16,519 bases of DNA. Origin: Armatimonadetes bacterium UBA5352 (GTDB lineage: Bacteria; Armatimonadota; Zipacnadia; Zipacnadales; UBA5352). This document shows, one piece after another, positions 7,132 to 15,102 of this stretch (the stretch's first letter is position 1; every line of letters begins with the position of its first letter). The translations under genes were made by a program, and so were the position numbers. Under the pieces are notes generated by a model. The model worked only from the letters and a program-made list of their open reading frames with translations, searched no databases and was not told the DNA's origin. Location: NCBI GenBank assembly GCA_002411015.1, contig DHPY01000012.1, positions 1 through 16,519 on the forward strand. The letters are read 5' to 3'.

Positions 7132-9411
7132 ATGGACGTGTACTCAGCGGGGTCCATGCAGGATAGCTGCATCGCCTCAGTCATCGACTGGCTGGAGTTT
7201 GGGTCTTCATTCTTCCGGCCGTTGGGTGACGCTCACGACATCGGTCTGTTCGGGCCGGCCAGCGCCGGTATGCCGGCAGTTGAGGCGACCGCCCTCTTCG
7301 CGTTCATCCACGGCCTGGCTGCCGTCCAGGTACCGTTCACCCTCGAGGGCAAGGGCCTCAACCGCCGGCACTCCGCGGGTCTTGCTTTGCAGGCCTTCCG
7401 CTACTGCCTTCATACGCATGTCTCGCACTCACGCGAGCTGCCCGCGGAACTCGCCTGGGGCGGTACGGGGATGTCGCCGAAGATCGCCGACCAGCTCGCG
7501 CTCGCTGGCGAGGTGCTGGCGGAGTTGCTCACTGATGCGGACCGTGAAGAGTGCGCGCGGCTGATCGAGTACGAGGCGGACGCGAACATCCTGCTGCCCT
7601 TCCACCTCGAGCACGTTGACCACGGCTACTTCCGCCGCAGGCCGCCTGTTCCCACCGGCCGCTTCGGCATCTCGTACCCCGAGAGTAACGCTTGGCGCGT
7701 GAGCGTGCTGGCGAGGGCGCTGCTCGCCGCCCCCGGTCATGGCCATGCCTCCCGGTGGGAGGAGGCGTTGGTGATGCACCTGGCCAACGTACTCTCGGTG
7801 CCGGCCGATGCGGAGGATACCACGCCGGTTGATGGCTGCCTGCTGCACGAGCTGCACGCGGGCGCGAACCTGCACCCGAGCTTCGCGCTCGAGCACCACG
7901 GCTTCTTCCACCCCGGCTATGTTAACCGAACGCTCCTGTCGCTCTTCAGCACCGCGTATGCATACGATGACGCCGGCGTAGAGCGCCCCTCGCTGCTTCT
8001 GCGCAACGTGCCGGAGCTCTGGGACGTGCAGCGGAGGTTGCTTCTCTGGGACGGTCGCCTCGCCTACCCCGCGGGCAACGACTACCCGCGTTACTGCTGG
8101 GGGCTGCTTTACCTGCTCCCCGTGCTGGCCTTCCTGCAGCATGAGTACTCCGACGGCATCGCCGCGTGGGCGGAGGAGAGGCTGGTCGATCTGCTTATAC
8201 GCGAGCAGCGAGTCAACGAGGATGGCTCGTTCTGCGGAGGGCGACTGGAGCAGTGGCGTGAGTTGATAGAGGACGAAGGCGTGGCCCCTCCAGGTCGCCC
8301 GGCTCCGTCGGTGTACTACCGGTCGCAGGTGGATACTCCCTACTACATGGCGCTCGCGTGGTGGTGGCACAACCGCAACGGGCAGGGCGTGGAGGTGGCG
8401 CCGGTCGATGTGGATGGGGCGCTTGACCGCCCGTTCGTTGAGCGCGACTGCGGCCTCGTCTTCCACCGAGCGCCCGAACGCTTCGCAAGCTGGAGCTGGC
8501 GTGCTTACGGCAGCGGCGCGCAGGGCCTGGTGCTGCCGCGAGAGGGCGATCATCTTGCGGAGTGGCAGGGCAACCTCATCAGCCGCTTCCAGGTGCGGGG
8601 CGAGCCATGCGACCGCCGGGTCCTCAGCCATCACGAGCACGTCTTCGATGGCGGCTTCGCAACGGTGGGTACGCTCGCTGAGTGCAACGCGCGCATCACC
8701 CATACCGCCGCCATGGCTGCTCTGCCGGACGGACGGACCACGCTGTGGTGCTCGAACGCCGTCACCGCCACGCCGCTGGAGTTGCTGCTGCACGAGGGCA
8801 TGTGCCTGAACATCGCCAACGACATCTTCAACGGCAATCTGCGGAGGATTGCCAGCCAGGACATCTGCTGGAAGATCGCAGGCGTGGGCGCGCAGCACGA
8901 GGAGATCGCGGTGAGCAGCCCATGGCTGAACGTGGACGAGATGCTCGGGATCATCGCAGCCGATGACCGAGAACGCTTCACGATCGTCGTCAACGGCGAC
9001 CGCCGCGCCGACGGCTACAGCCTCTGCTACGATGAGATCCTGCACCTGCACCATGACGTGCGGCGCAGGCTGCACCCCGGAACGGTCGTGGAGGATACGG
9101 CAGTTGCCTTCGTGACAAACCTCAGTTCATTGCAGACCGCGCGCTGGCCGGGCCGCCACCTTGGTCCCTCCTGTGTCTGCGACAACGCGCGCGCACTCAC
9201 GGTTCGGGGCATCGACGGAATATGGTACCTCATGGCCTGTTCCGCGAATGCGGAGACGGTAGAGTTGCATCTGCCGCTGACCATGTGGGCGGCGGGGTGG
9301 AGGATGCTTGTGGGGGAGCCGGAGCAGTTCCGGCTCGTGGGTGACGGTGCGGTGCTTACGCTGCCGCCGCGGGAGATGCTGCTGGTTGCGCTCGCCGTTG
9401 ATGCCGAATGA
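7132..9411 (+). CDS. Large protein, probable alpha-toroid plus beta-sandwich carbohydrate-active enzyme
   Basis: 759 aa from ATG 7132, preceded by a G-run at 7122-7126; GTG 7120 is a four-codon-longer alternative. There is no signal peptide. The first ~420 residues are helix-rich with many Trp, Tyr and His, including PESNAW (about 183-188), NLHPSFALEHHGFFHPGY (246-263) and YPAGNDYPRYCWGLLYLLP (312-330). From about 435 the sequence turns beta-rich (LVFHRAPERFASWSWRAYG at 442-460 and onward). This two-part layout is that of polysaccharide lyases and heparinase II/III-like or PL8-like proteins, in which Asn, His and Tyr act at the toroid cleft. I did not recognise a specific family, so the enzyme call is inference from architecture. 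Divergent from the ThDP enzyme and 76 bases before the PurS-like gene. Confidence 0.75.
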   Translation: MDVYSAGSMQDSCIASVIDWLEFGSSFFRPLGDAHDIGLFGPASAGMPAVEATALFAFIHGLAAVQVPFTLEGKGLNRRHSAGLALQAFRYCLHTHVSHSRELPAELAWGGTGMSPKIADQLALAGEVLAELLTDADREECARLIEYEADANILLPFHLEHVDHGYFRRRPPVPTGRFGISYPESNAWRVSVLARALLAAPGHGHASRWEEALVMHLANVLSVPADAEDTTPVDGCLLHELHAGANLHPSFALEHHGFFHPGYVNRTLLSLFSTAYAYDDAGVERPSLLLRNVPELWDVQRRLLLWDGRLAYPAGNDYPRYCWGLLYLLPVLAFLQHEYSDGIAAWAEERLVDLLIREQRVNEDGSFCGGRLEQWRELIEDEGVAPPGRPAPSVYYRSQVDTPYYMALAWWWHNRNGQGVEVAPVDVDGALDRPFVERDCGLVFHRAPERFASWSWRAYGSGAQGLVLPREGDHLAEWQGNLISRFQVRGEPCDRRVLSHHEHVFDGGFATVGTLAECNARITHTAAMAALPDGRTTLWCSNAVTATPLELLLHEGMCLNIANDIFNGNLRRIASQDICWKIAGVGAQHEEIAVSSPWLNVDEMLGIIAADDRERFTIVVNGDRRADGYSLCYDEILHLHHDVRRRLHPGTVVEDTAVAFVTNLSSLQTARWPGRHLGPSCVCDNARALTVRGIDGIWYLMACSANAETVELHLPLTMWAAGWRMLVGEPEQFRLVGDGAVLTLPPREMLLVALAVDAE

Positions 9412-9487
9412 TCTCGGTGTTACCTTCTGTGCGATGAAGGGGATACGTACCCCCGCGACGAATTGCCCGGCAGGAGGTAACACTACG

Positions 9488-10024
9488 ATGACTACCGTTG
9501 AACTTGTCGTGAGTCTGAAGATCCCGGATGTTACAGCACTGACCGCGGGCAATGCCATCCGGCGGCGCCTCGGATACGACCAGGTCCTGAAAGCCCTGAC
9601 TCGCGCCGACTACTACCGCCTCGACCTCGACGTGGACGATCGTGATGCGGCGGAGGCACTTACGCGGGAGATTGCGGAGAACACGAACCTCTTCGTGAAC
9701 CCCAACAAGCACATCTACGAACTGCGCTTCCCCGAGGATCGCGGCGCGAACGCGAACGTGGATGGCGAGTGGCTTGTGAACGTGCTCGTCACCAGCCCCG
9801 ACGACAGCTCCGGCGAGGGCATCCGCGGGAGCCTCAACGGCCACCTCGGCTACACGCAGGTCATTGGCGTGCAGACCGGTGTGCTCTGGAGCATGCGGAT
9901 CAAGGCGGACAGTGAGAATGAGGCGCGGAAGGTCGCCGAGAGCATCACGGTCACGCGCGCGCAGGACCAGGGCATCCTGATGAACCCGCACTTCCAGGAG
10001 TACGAGATGTGGGTGGGGGAGTGA
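9488..10024 (+). CDS. Tandem-duplicated PurS-like protein
   Basis: 178 aa from ATG 9488 with a near-perfect AGGAGGT (9472-9478) nine bases upstream; the frame stays open further back but without support. The protein is two copies of one ~80-residue unit, at about 4-82 and 95-176. Matching points: RRLGYDQVLKAL and GHLGYTQVIGVQ; YYRLDLDVDDRDAAEAL and LWSMRIKADSENEARKV; LFVNPNKHIYELRF and ILMNPHFQEYEMWV. Unit 1 resembles PurS, the small subunit of formylglycinamidine ribonucleotide synthase (VSLK start, LGYDQV, charged strand, conserved N-P near the end). PurS is usually a single ~80-residue chain next to purQ and purL; neither gene is here. It may supply a fused PurS dimer for a purL/purQ located elsewhere, or it may be a PurS-fold protein with another job. 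The fold similarity is fairly firm; the purine role is uncertain. Confidence 0.75.
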   Translation: MTTVELVVSLKIPDVTALTAGNAIRRRLGYDQVLKALTRADYYRLDLDVDDRDAAEALTREIAENTNLFVNPNKHIYELRFPEDRGANANVDGEWLVNVLVTSPDDSSGEGIRGSLNGHLGYTQVIGVQTGVLWSMRIKADSENEARKVAESITVTRAQDQGILMNPHFQEYEMWVGE

Positions 10025-10044
10025 GGCGGGAGGAGGTGGAGGGG

Positions 10045-10362
10045 ATGAGCCGGCATACGTACACCGCGGTGTTGGTTCCGGAAGCCGAGGGCGGGTACTC
10101 AGTCGAGGTACCCGCTCTTTCGGGCTGCTTCACGCAGGGCGAAAGCCTCGTTGAGGCTATCGCGATGGCAGAGGAGGCCATACTGCTCTACCTCGAGTTC
10201 CTGATCGCGAAGCGTGAGCCTCTTCCGGAAGAGATGGAGGAGCTGTCCGTCCACATCGGCGATGCGCGAGAGGCGATGCTGCGGAAGGTGACGGTCACCG
10301 TCGAAGAGGGCGCGGCCGTTGTTCAGGCTTCTGACGCTCCATGCCTGCAAGCTCTGGCATGA
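10045..10362 (+). CDS. HicB family antitoxin-like protein
   Basis: 105 aa from ATG 10045, with AGGAGGT (10031-10037) seven bases upstream; the frame is open 12 codons further but without a site. The N-terminal ~50 residues have the HicB partial RNase H-like fold pattern: YTAVLVPEAEGGYSVEVPAL, then SGCFTQGESLVEAIAMAEEA and a helix LLYLEFL. The tail ends in a beta-like KVTVTVEE. HicB proteins usually neutralise the mRNA-cleaving HicA toxin encoded next to them. No HicA (~60 aa, double-stranded RNA-binding fold) is visible on either side; the following gene encodes a zinc-finger protein instead. The stop TGA 10360-10362 overlaps an ATG (10359) in the frame of that gene, so the two are probably translated together. 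Could be a stand-alone HicB-fold regulator. Confidence 0.85.
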   Translation: MSRHTYTAVLVPEAEGGYSVEVPALSGCFTQGESLVEAIAMAEEAILLYLEFLIAKREPLPEEMEELSVHIGDAREAMLRKVTVTVEEGAAVVQASDAPCLQALA

Positions 10363-10379
10363 ACCGGGAGGACGGGGCA

Positions 10380-10604
10380 ATGAGGTGCAGTATTGAAGGA
10401 TGCCCGGGCGAATGTGAGCAGCGAACCGTCGTGCACACAGTTCGCCACCGGGGGAGCATTGTGGTCATCGAGGGGGTTCCGGCCGAAGTCTGCTCGGTCT
10501 GTGGGCACGTGCTTCTCACGCCCGAGACGGTTCGCCACCTCGAGCGCCTGCTGGAGCAGCGAGAGGAGCCTCAGCGCACCGCTCCGCTTTGCCGGTATGC
10601 CTGA
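10380..10604 (+). CDS. YgiT-type zinc-finger protein
   Basis: 74 aa from ATG 10380, with GGGAGGA (10366-10372) seven bases upstream. ATG 10359, which overlaps the HicB stop, would add seven residues. Cysteines C3, C8 and C12 (RCSIEGCPGECEQ) and the pair C38/C41 (VCSVCGH) give a metal-binding set, followed by LLTPETVRHLERLLEQ. This is the pattern of the MqsA/YgiT N-terminal zinc finger (strand pairs around the finger, then a helix). Such small proteins are typically the antitoxin-like partner of DUF4258 or MqsR-type toxins, which are absent here. It lacks the C-terminal helix-turn-helix of full MqsA. It is coupled to the HicB-like gene, an unusual partner. Confidence 0.83.
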   Translation: MRCSIEGCPGECEQRTVVHTVRHRGSIVVIEGVPAEVCSVCGHVLLTPETVRHLERLLEQREEPQRTAPLCRYA

Positions 10605-10679
10605 GGCGGATCGGACGTCTTCGACGTGCGGGATGTGCGAGCGAGGCACGTAGCAGCCGAGGAAGGGGGCGGGAGCTCG

Positions 10680-11993
10680 ATGCTTCGGGGCGGAGACGTG
10701 CTGGATCAAGCCAAACGTCTGGTTGAGTCAGGACGCTGGGCCGACGCCGTGTCGATTCTCGAGACATGGGTTCACGAGAATCCACGGAGCGCCGCCGGTT
10801 GGTCCGCACTTGGAGCGGCATACTTCGGCGTAGCCGATTTCGAGGCCGCCGTGCGGGCAGCCAGAAAGGCAGTGGAGACCGAGCCTTCCAGCGCAAGGAA
10901 CTGGTGCAACTACGGCACGGTGCTCCGGAAGCTTGGCCGCATTGAGGAGGCTCGCAAAGCTCAGAGGTGCGCGCTCTCGGTTGCTCCTGACTACCAGCGC
11001 GCTTTCACTGAGCTTGGGAAGCTGTCTGAGATCCCGACCCACGGACGGCAATCACCATCTGATCGCGACGCGATCGTGGCGCACGGCCAGACGCCTCCTC
11101 TTCCCAGCCCTAGGTGGCGGTTAGGCAGGCGCGCGATCAGCATCGCCGCACTCCTTGCTCTAGGTGCAGCGTCCGGCTCTGTGATGGTAACTCGCGAGTG
11201 GGGTAATCCACCGGACGAGATCGCGGCGGGCAAGGCACAGCGACCGGCTCAGGGCGCGCAGTCCTTGCTGCCCACCTCAGAAGGCGAGGATCCCGTTCCG
11301 CCTATAGCCACGGCAAGTGGTACTGGTGCCGCCGCAGACCGCGAGGTGATGAACGAGACACCGATGACCGGTGTTTCGGAGGTCGCGCCGCCGGTGGCGG
11401 CGACGGGCACTTCCGAAGGTGTTATCGGCTCGCGCAACAACCCAGCAGAGAGCGTACGATCTGAAGCCGACAAGGAGAACGAGCAACGTCGCATTGCCTT
11501 GGCCTGGCTGCGTTACGGCAAGAATCTGTACTCGAACCAGAAGTACGAAGAGGCAATCGAAGCCTTCGAGAAGGCGCGGTGCCTGGGAGGGATAGCGCAG
11601 ACATGGATTGACGCGTCTCACGAGAGGATCGACATCGCCGAGGGACGGCTCGTCGAAGGAACACCGCAGCAAGCTCCCACCCCTCGCGGCTCGCAAGCAT
11701 CGTACGTTCACCCATCCGGGGAGATGACTGACGATGATTTCGAGGCCCTGATGGCAGCACACCGAGCCGTTCGTGAGGAAGCCTGGAACCCGAGCAGTGT
11801 GAGGTTCAGATGGGGCTTCCTCGGACTCGAGGGTTCCGATAGCGAACGCGTGGCCCGAAGCGGCGATGTCTGCGTGGTGACTGGCAGAGTGCGGGGTCAG
11901 AACGCATTTGGCGCAACTGTCGAGAACCGCTACTCCGTCATGCTTATCCGCGTTGATGGCCGCTGGGTAGCGCTTCAGGTCAGTGAGGGATAG
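10680..11993 (+). CDS. Membrane-anchored TPR protein
   Basis: 437 aa from ATG 10680 (GGGAG at 10671-10675; a longer frame to GTG 10626 has no site). The N-terminal cytoplasmic part has about three tetratricopeptide repeats at residues 5-115: GRWADAVSILETWVHENP, SALGAAYFGVADFEAAVRA and YGTVLRKLGRIEEARKAQ. One membrane segment follows at about 151-170 (RAISIAALLALGAASGSVMV), preceded by Arg-rich sequence, then a Pro/Ala/Thr/Ser-rich linker to about 265. Another TPR-like pair of helices lies at 273-301 (LAWLRYGKNLYSNQKYEEAI). The C-terminal ~70 residues form a beta-type domain with NPSSVRF, VTGRVRGQNAFG and ENRYSVML, a pattern seen in small extracytoplasmic domains. Probably a scaffold across the membrane; no enzymatic motif is seen. 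It starts 75 bases after the zinc-finger gene. Confidence 0.82.
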   Translation: MLRGGDVLDQAKRLVESGRWADAVSILETWVHENPRSAAGWSALGAAYFGVADFEAAVRAARKAVETEPSSARNWCNYGTVLRKLGRIEEARKAQRCALSVAPDYQRAFTELGKLSEIPTHGRQSPSDRDAIVAHGQTPPLPSPRWRLGRRAISIAALLALGAASGSVMVTREWGNPPDEIAAGKAQRPAQGAQSLLPTSEGEDPVPPIATASGTGAAADREVMNETPMTGVSEVAPPVAATGTSEGVIGSRNNPAESVRSEADKENEQRRIALAWLRYGKNLYSNQKYEEAIEAFEKARCLGGIAQTWIDASHERIDIAEGRLVEGTPQQAPTPRGSQASYVHPSGEMTDDDFEALMAAHRAVREEAWNPSSVRFRWGFLGLEGSDSERVARSGDVCVVTGRVRGQNAFGATVENRYSVMLIRVDGRWVALQVSEG

Positions 11994-12020
11994 GATCGTG
12001 TGGATGGTGATGATGCAACC

Positions 12021-12584
12021 ATGTCCAAAAGACTGATCGAGCGGCCGGGCAACCGGCACTTCTACCCGTGGCCGGTCATCCTCGTGAGCTGCGTGGATGA
12101 GCGCGGGAAGCCCAACATCATCACTATCGGCGCCTCCAGCGTCTGCTGCGCCCACCCGTGGGTCATCGGCTTCGCGATGGGAGTCAATCAGTACTCGTAC
12201 GAACTGATCAAGCGCACCGGCGACTTCGGCGTTAACATCCCGCACCGAGACCAGCTTCCCGGCGCCGACTACTGCGGCGGCGTCTCGGGCCGCGACACCA
12301 ACAAGTTCGAGGACCTCGGCTGGACGGCGCAGCCGCCGAAGGTCATCCAGTCGCCGCTGATCGAGGAGTGCCCCGTCAGCATCGAGTGCAGGATCGTGCA
12401 GGTCGCGCACCTCGGCAACCACGACTGGGTGATGGGCGAGGCGCAGGTCGCCTGGATAGAGGAGGACCTGCTGGAGGGCGACAGCGACCGCATCGCCTAC
12501 GAGCGCACCGATCCGATCTGGTCATTCTTCGGGGAGTACTGGTCGATCGGCGAGAAACTCGGCGACTGGCATAACGTCAGGTGA
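12021..12584 (+). CDS. Flavin reductase-like FMN-binding protein
   Basis: 187 aa from ATG 12021; GTG 12000 gives seven more residues and has GAGGGA at 11985-11990, so either start is possible. The sequence shows the flavin reductase/flavoredoxin split-barrel pattern: PWPVILVSCVDERGKPNIIT (about 16-35), IGASSVCCAHPWVIGFAM (37-53), YELIKRTGDFGVNIP (60-74) and SGRDTNKFEDLGW (89-101). These segments bind FMN in the family, which reduces flavin with NAD(P)H or carries electrons. The usual partner oxygenase is not adjacent. It is the last gene of the co-directional run starting at 9488, 27 bases after the TPR gene, so it may be co-transcribed. Followed by a G/A repeat and a structured segment. Confidence 0.9.
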   Translation: MSKRLIERPGNRHFYPWPVILVSCVDERGKPNIITIGASSVCCAHPWVIGFAMGVNQYSYELIKRTGDFGVNIPHRDQLPGADYCGGVSGRDTNKFEDLGWTAQPPKVIQSPLIEECPVSIECRIVQVAHLGNHDWVMGEAQVAWIEEDLLEGDSDRIAYERTDPIWSFFGEYWSIGEKLGDWHNVR

Positions 12585-12640
12585 AGGGGGAACGGCGGGG
12601 GAATGGTGAGAGGTGAAGGGCGAAGGGGGGAACGGCGTGG
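12580..12640 (+). repeat. Purine-rich G/A intergenic repeat, copy 2
   Basis: It begins at the flavin reductase stop codon. GGTGAAGGGGG, then AACGGC and GGGGAATGG match copy 1 (1068-1104) in the same order. A second degenerate unit follows at once (GGTGAAGGGCGAAGGGGGG, then AACGGC). It is on the same strand relative to transcription as copy 1. Confidence 0.6.
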
Positions 12641-12645
12641 GGGCA

Positions 12646-12751
12646 TTCGAATCTCGGAGGGGCCGCACGAGCATCAATCGCGAAGCGGTTGATGCGAGGT
12701 CGGCCCATGCGTGGCCAACCTCACTATCGTTCCCGCGGCCCCTCGCTTTCG
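12646..12751. repeat. Structured three-way-junction element, full copy
   Basis: The outer stem GAGGGGCCGC (12657-12666) pairs with GCGGCCCCTC (12735-12744), continued by ACGA (12667-12670) with TCGT (12727-12730). Inside, two hairpins abut: 12671-12681 with 12685-12695 (11-base arms, one T-G pair, GAA loop) and GAGGT.GGCC (12696-12705) with GGCC.ACCTC (12713-12722). It lies between convergent genes and is followed by no clear T-run. It could be a structured RNA, a two-way terminator or a small dispersed palindromic element. A related 5' half is at 16476-16519. Confidence 0.6.
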
Positions 12752-12769
12752 TTCTGATGTCGCCGGGGC

Positions 12770-14995
12770 CTACCGCCCGGCCACATAGAAGCTCTCCACC
12801 CACGGCGCAGGCTCCGGCGAGTTCGTCTGCAGGATCTCGCGCCACGCCTCGTCGGTCAGGCGGTCGCTCATCGGGTGCTTGAACTCGTAGTGCGAGAGCA
12901 CCGGCCCGACGCCGAGCGCGATCCGCCCATCCGGCACCTGGTAGGCCGCAACCAGCAGCTTGATGTAGCCCACGCCCTCCTCCAGCACCTGCCCGGTGTT
13001 CATGTCCGTGAGCACGTCGGCCACCACCGTGGACTTCTCCTCCTCGTCCTCCATGCCCACCAGCGTGCCCTTGATTTGCCAGCCGATACTCTTGATGTAG
13101 TCGGCATCCTCCTGGCTGATCGCCTCACCGCGAAGCTCCGTCAGTGAGATGTCGAGCAGCCGCTGGATGATCTCCTCGAGGCTCTGCAGGCGGGCCAGCG
13201 ACTCCTCGTCGAGCACCTGCATCGCCGACAGGCCCTCGCGGGTCATCCGCGCGAGCGCGAGCATCCGCGCGTAGAACTCAGGCCGCGGCTCCACGAAGCC
13301 CGGAGGCGGCGGCAGTTCCTGGCCAGGCGGCATCGCTCCCGCGAGCGCCATGTAGGGCTGCTTCGCGTAGAGGATCGTGTCATGCCGAAGCTCCGCCCAT
13401 GACGCCAGCGCAGCCCACAGCGTGCGATCCTGCCAGGTCTCCGTGCGCATGAAGTTGGGGTAGCCCTCGCCGACTGGCGCCACCAGCGCCTGCAGCGAGT
13501 AGAGCGAGCTCCAGTAGAGGTTGCGGTTCCAGTCCTCGGCGGAGACGCCGCCGAACTCCTCGCGCAGCGCCGCAAGCTGTGCGTCATAGTTCGCGTAGGC
13601 GGTATCGCCCTCAGCTTCGAGGACCTCGTGCGCGCGCTCCGAACCGAGCACCGCCATCACGTCCAGCCCGCGCGGGAAGACGCGCTGCGGGCCGCCGGCG
13701 GTCATCTCCATCGAGAACGGCTGCCCCTTGCCGGTGAACTCTCCGGCCTTGGGGAAGCCAAGCTCCTGCATCATGTAGCCGTCCGCGATGAAGCGCTGGC
13801 CCATCAGTCGCAGGCCCATCGTCTTCGCGAGCACCTCGTCGAGCTGCTCGGGGGTGAATGGCGGCATCAGCGTGACCTCACCGGTGCCGCCGTAGATCTG
13901 CGGCGCGCGGTAGGTGGCAAGCTCGCTGCGCAGCGCGAAGAGCGTTTCATCGGAGGCGAGGTTCGCCCAGGTGAACGAGGTGCCGGCGACCTTGCCGATC
14001 GCCTCGGCGTACTCCTGCGGCGTGAGGTCATCCGCGAAGCCGACGTAGAAGCCGGTGACCGAGTAGATGCGCTGCCAGGTCTGCAGAAGCTCGGCGTTCT
14101 CGGGACGGTAGAGCGTGCCCGCGATCAGCAGCGCCTGCAGCGTCTGGAGGCGTGCCTGCTGCTCGGAGACGAGCGCCTCATCGCCGCCCTTGAGGAGCAT
14201 CGAGAGCCGCCCGTACCACATCATCGCCTTGAAGTAGCGCTGCAGGGCCTCGGAGCGCGTGTAGTGGCCGCGCGGGACATACTGCGAATAGTCCTCGTTG
14301 TAGCCGAAGATCGCGCTTGCACTGAAGCCCCCATGGGCCGCGATCAGCGCAAGCTCCTCCGCGACCAGTGAGTGCACCGGGGCGGGCGCGACCGCGTCGG
14401 GATCGAGCAACTGCAGGCCCACCGCGAAGTAGGCCATGTTGAGGCGCGCCGCCTCCTGCAGATCGCCGCTGAGGGAGCCGTGCAGCCCGTCCATCACCCG
14501 GATCATCTCGCGGGAGAACTCGGCCATTGCGGGCACGAACTCGTTCTCCTCGATGACCTTCAGCGTCTGATCGAACTGCAGGTGGTAGAGGTGCAGGAGG
14601 GTGTCCACGGTCACGAAAGGTGGGATGCCGCGGTCATCCGCCCAGGAGTAGATCTCGGTGATATCCTCCTCGACCCCGTAATCGGTCACGACGAAGCCAT
14701 TGCGAGCAAGCGCCGCGAGGGCCGCCTCATCCAGCCGGTAGGTGAGCTGTTCGGGGACCGTCACCTGCGCGAGGTTAAGCGGGAGGGTGTAGCCGGGGGC
14801 TTGGGGCGTCACGTCATACTCGACCGGCGAGTACCACGCGCGGAAGGCCGCCTGAGGGTCGTAGTCCTCCACCGCGATCGTGACCTCCCCACCGGCGTCC
14901 TGCTGCGCAGCGGGTTCCTTGCCTCGATCGCAGCCGATGAGCATGAGCGAAGCGGCGAATGCGCCAACGAGCGCAACATGAGCGAGCGTCTTCAC
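12770..14995 (-). CDS. DUF3160 domain lipoprotein
   Basis: 741 aa, typical DUF3160 length. GTG at 14995 has GGGGAG nine bases upstream on the minus strand. A lipoprotein signal is clear: MKTLAHVALVGAF..., lipobox LIGC with Cys22 as the expected lipidated residue. After a short linker the DUF3160 core begins near residue 70. Diagnostic segments are FVVTDYGVEEDITEIYSWAD (101-120), GIPPFVTVDTLLHLYHLQFD (123-142) and, near the C-terminus, YIKLLVAAYQVPDGRIALGV and GPVLSHYEFKHP. The family is widespread in polysaccharide-using and environmental bacteria, but its activity is not established. The protein should be anchored at the periplasmic face of a membrane. It is read in the same direction as the DUF2961/GH172 gene, 315 bases downstream of it, with hairpins between, so co-transcription is doubtful. 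Confidence 0.92.
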   Translation of the reverse strand: MKTLAHVALVGAFAASLMLIGCDRGKEPAAQQDAGGEVTIAVEDYDPQAAFRAWYSPVEYDVTPQAPGYTLPLNLAQVTVPEQLTYRLDEAALAALARNGFVVTDYGVEEDITEIYSWADDRGIPPFVTVDTLLHLYHLQFDQTLKVIEENEFVPAMAEFSREMIRVMDGLHGSLSGDLQEAARLNMAYFAVGLQLLDPDAVAPAPVHSLVAEELALIAAHGGFSASAIFGYNEDYSQYVPRGHYTRSEALQRYFKAMMWYGRLSMLLKGGDEALVSEQQARLQTLQALLIAGTLYRPENAELLQTWQRIYSVTGFYVGFADDLTPQEYAEAIGKVAGTSFTWANLASDETLFALRSELATYRAPQIYGGTGEVTLMPPFTPEQLDEVLAKTMGLRLMGQRFIADGYMMQELGFPKAGEFTGKGQPFSMEMTAGGPQRVFPRGLDVMAVLGSERAHEVLEAEGDTAYANYDAQLAALREEFGGVSAEDWNRNLYWSSLYSLQALVAPVGEGYPNFMRTETWQDRTLWAALASWAELRHDTILYAKQPYMALAGAMPPGQELPPPPGFVEPRPEFYARMLALARMTREGLSAMQVLDEESLARLQSLEEIIQRLLDISLTELRGEAISQEDADYIKSIGWQIKGTLVGMEDEEEKSTVVADVLTDMNTGQVLEEGVGYIKLLVAAYQVPDGRIALGVGPVLSHYEFKHPMSDRLTDEAWREILQTNSPEPAPWVESFYVAGR

Positions 14996-15102
14996 GAGCG
15001 ATCACTCCCCGCGAGCGGGATACGAGCGCGCTATCGTTGAATGAGACCGTGGCAGGAGGCGAGAAGTTCCGCGCAAGCTGTCGTTGCTGTTGCCCAGCCG
15101 TA

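Noticed and set aside
9439..9454. GGGGATACGTACCCC near-palindrome before the PurS-like gene, as a terminator
   Set aside because: The arms are effectively four G/C pairs around a self-complementary TACGTA and no T-run follows; too weak to call.
10605..10679. Missed toxin gene or small RNA between the zinc-finger and TPR genes
   Set aside because: The 75-base gap holds only a 5-base ACGTC/GACGT hairpin and ribosome-site sequence; no credible toxin-sized frame is present.
12626..12666. Possible tRNA T-arm (ATTCGAATCTC) in the gap after the flavin reductase gene
   Set aside because: The five bases on each side of TTCGAAT do not pair as a T-stem and no acceptor, D or anticodon arm fits around it.
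13628..15040. Two long plus-strand open frames opposite the DUF3160 gene
   Set aside because: They are antisense shadows of a well-supported lipoprotein gene and show no recognisable protein features or ribosome sites.
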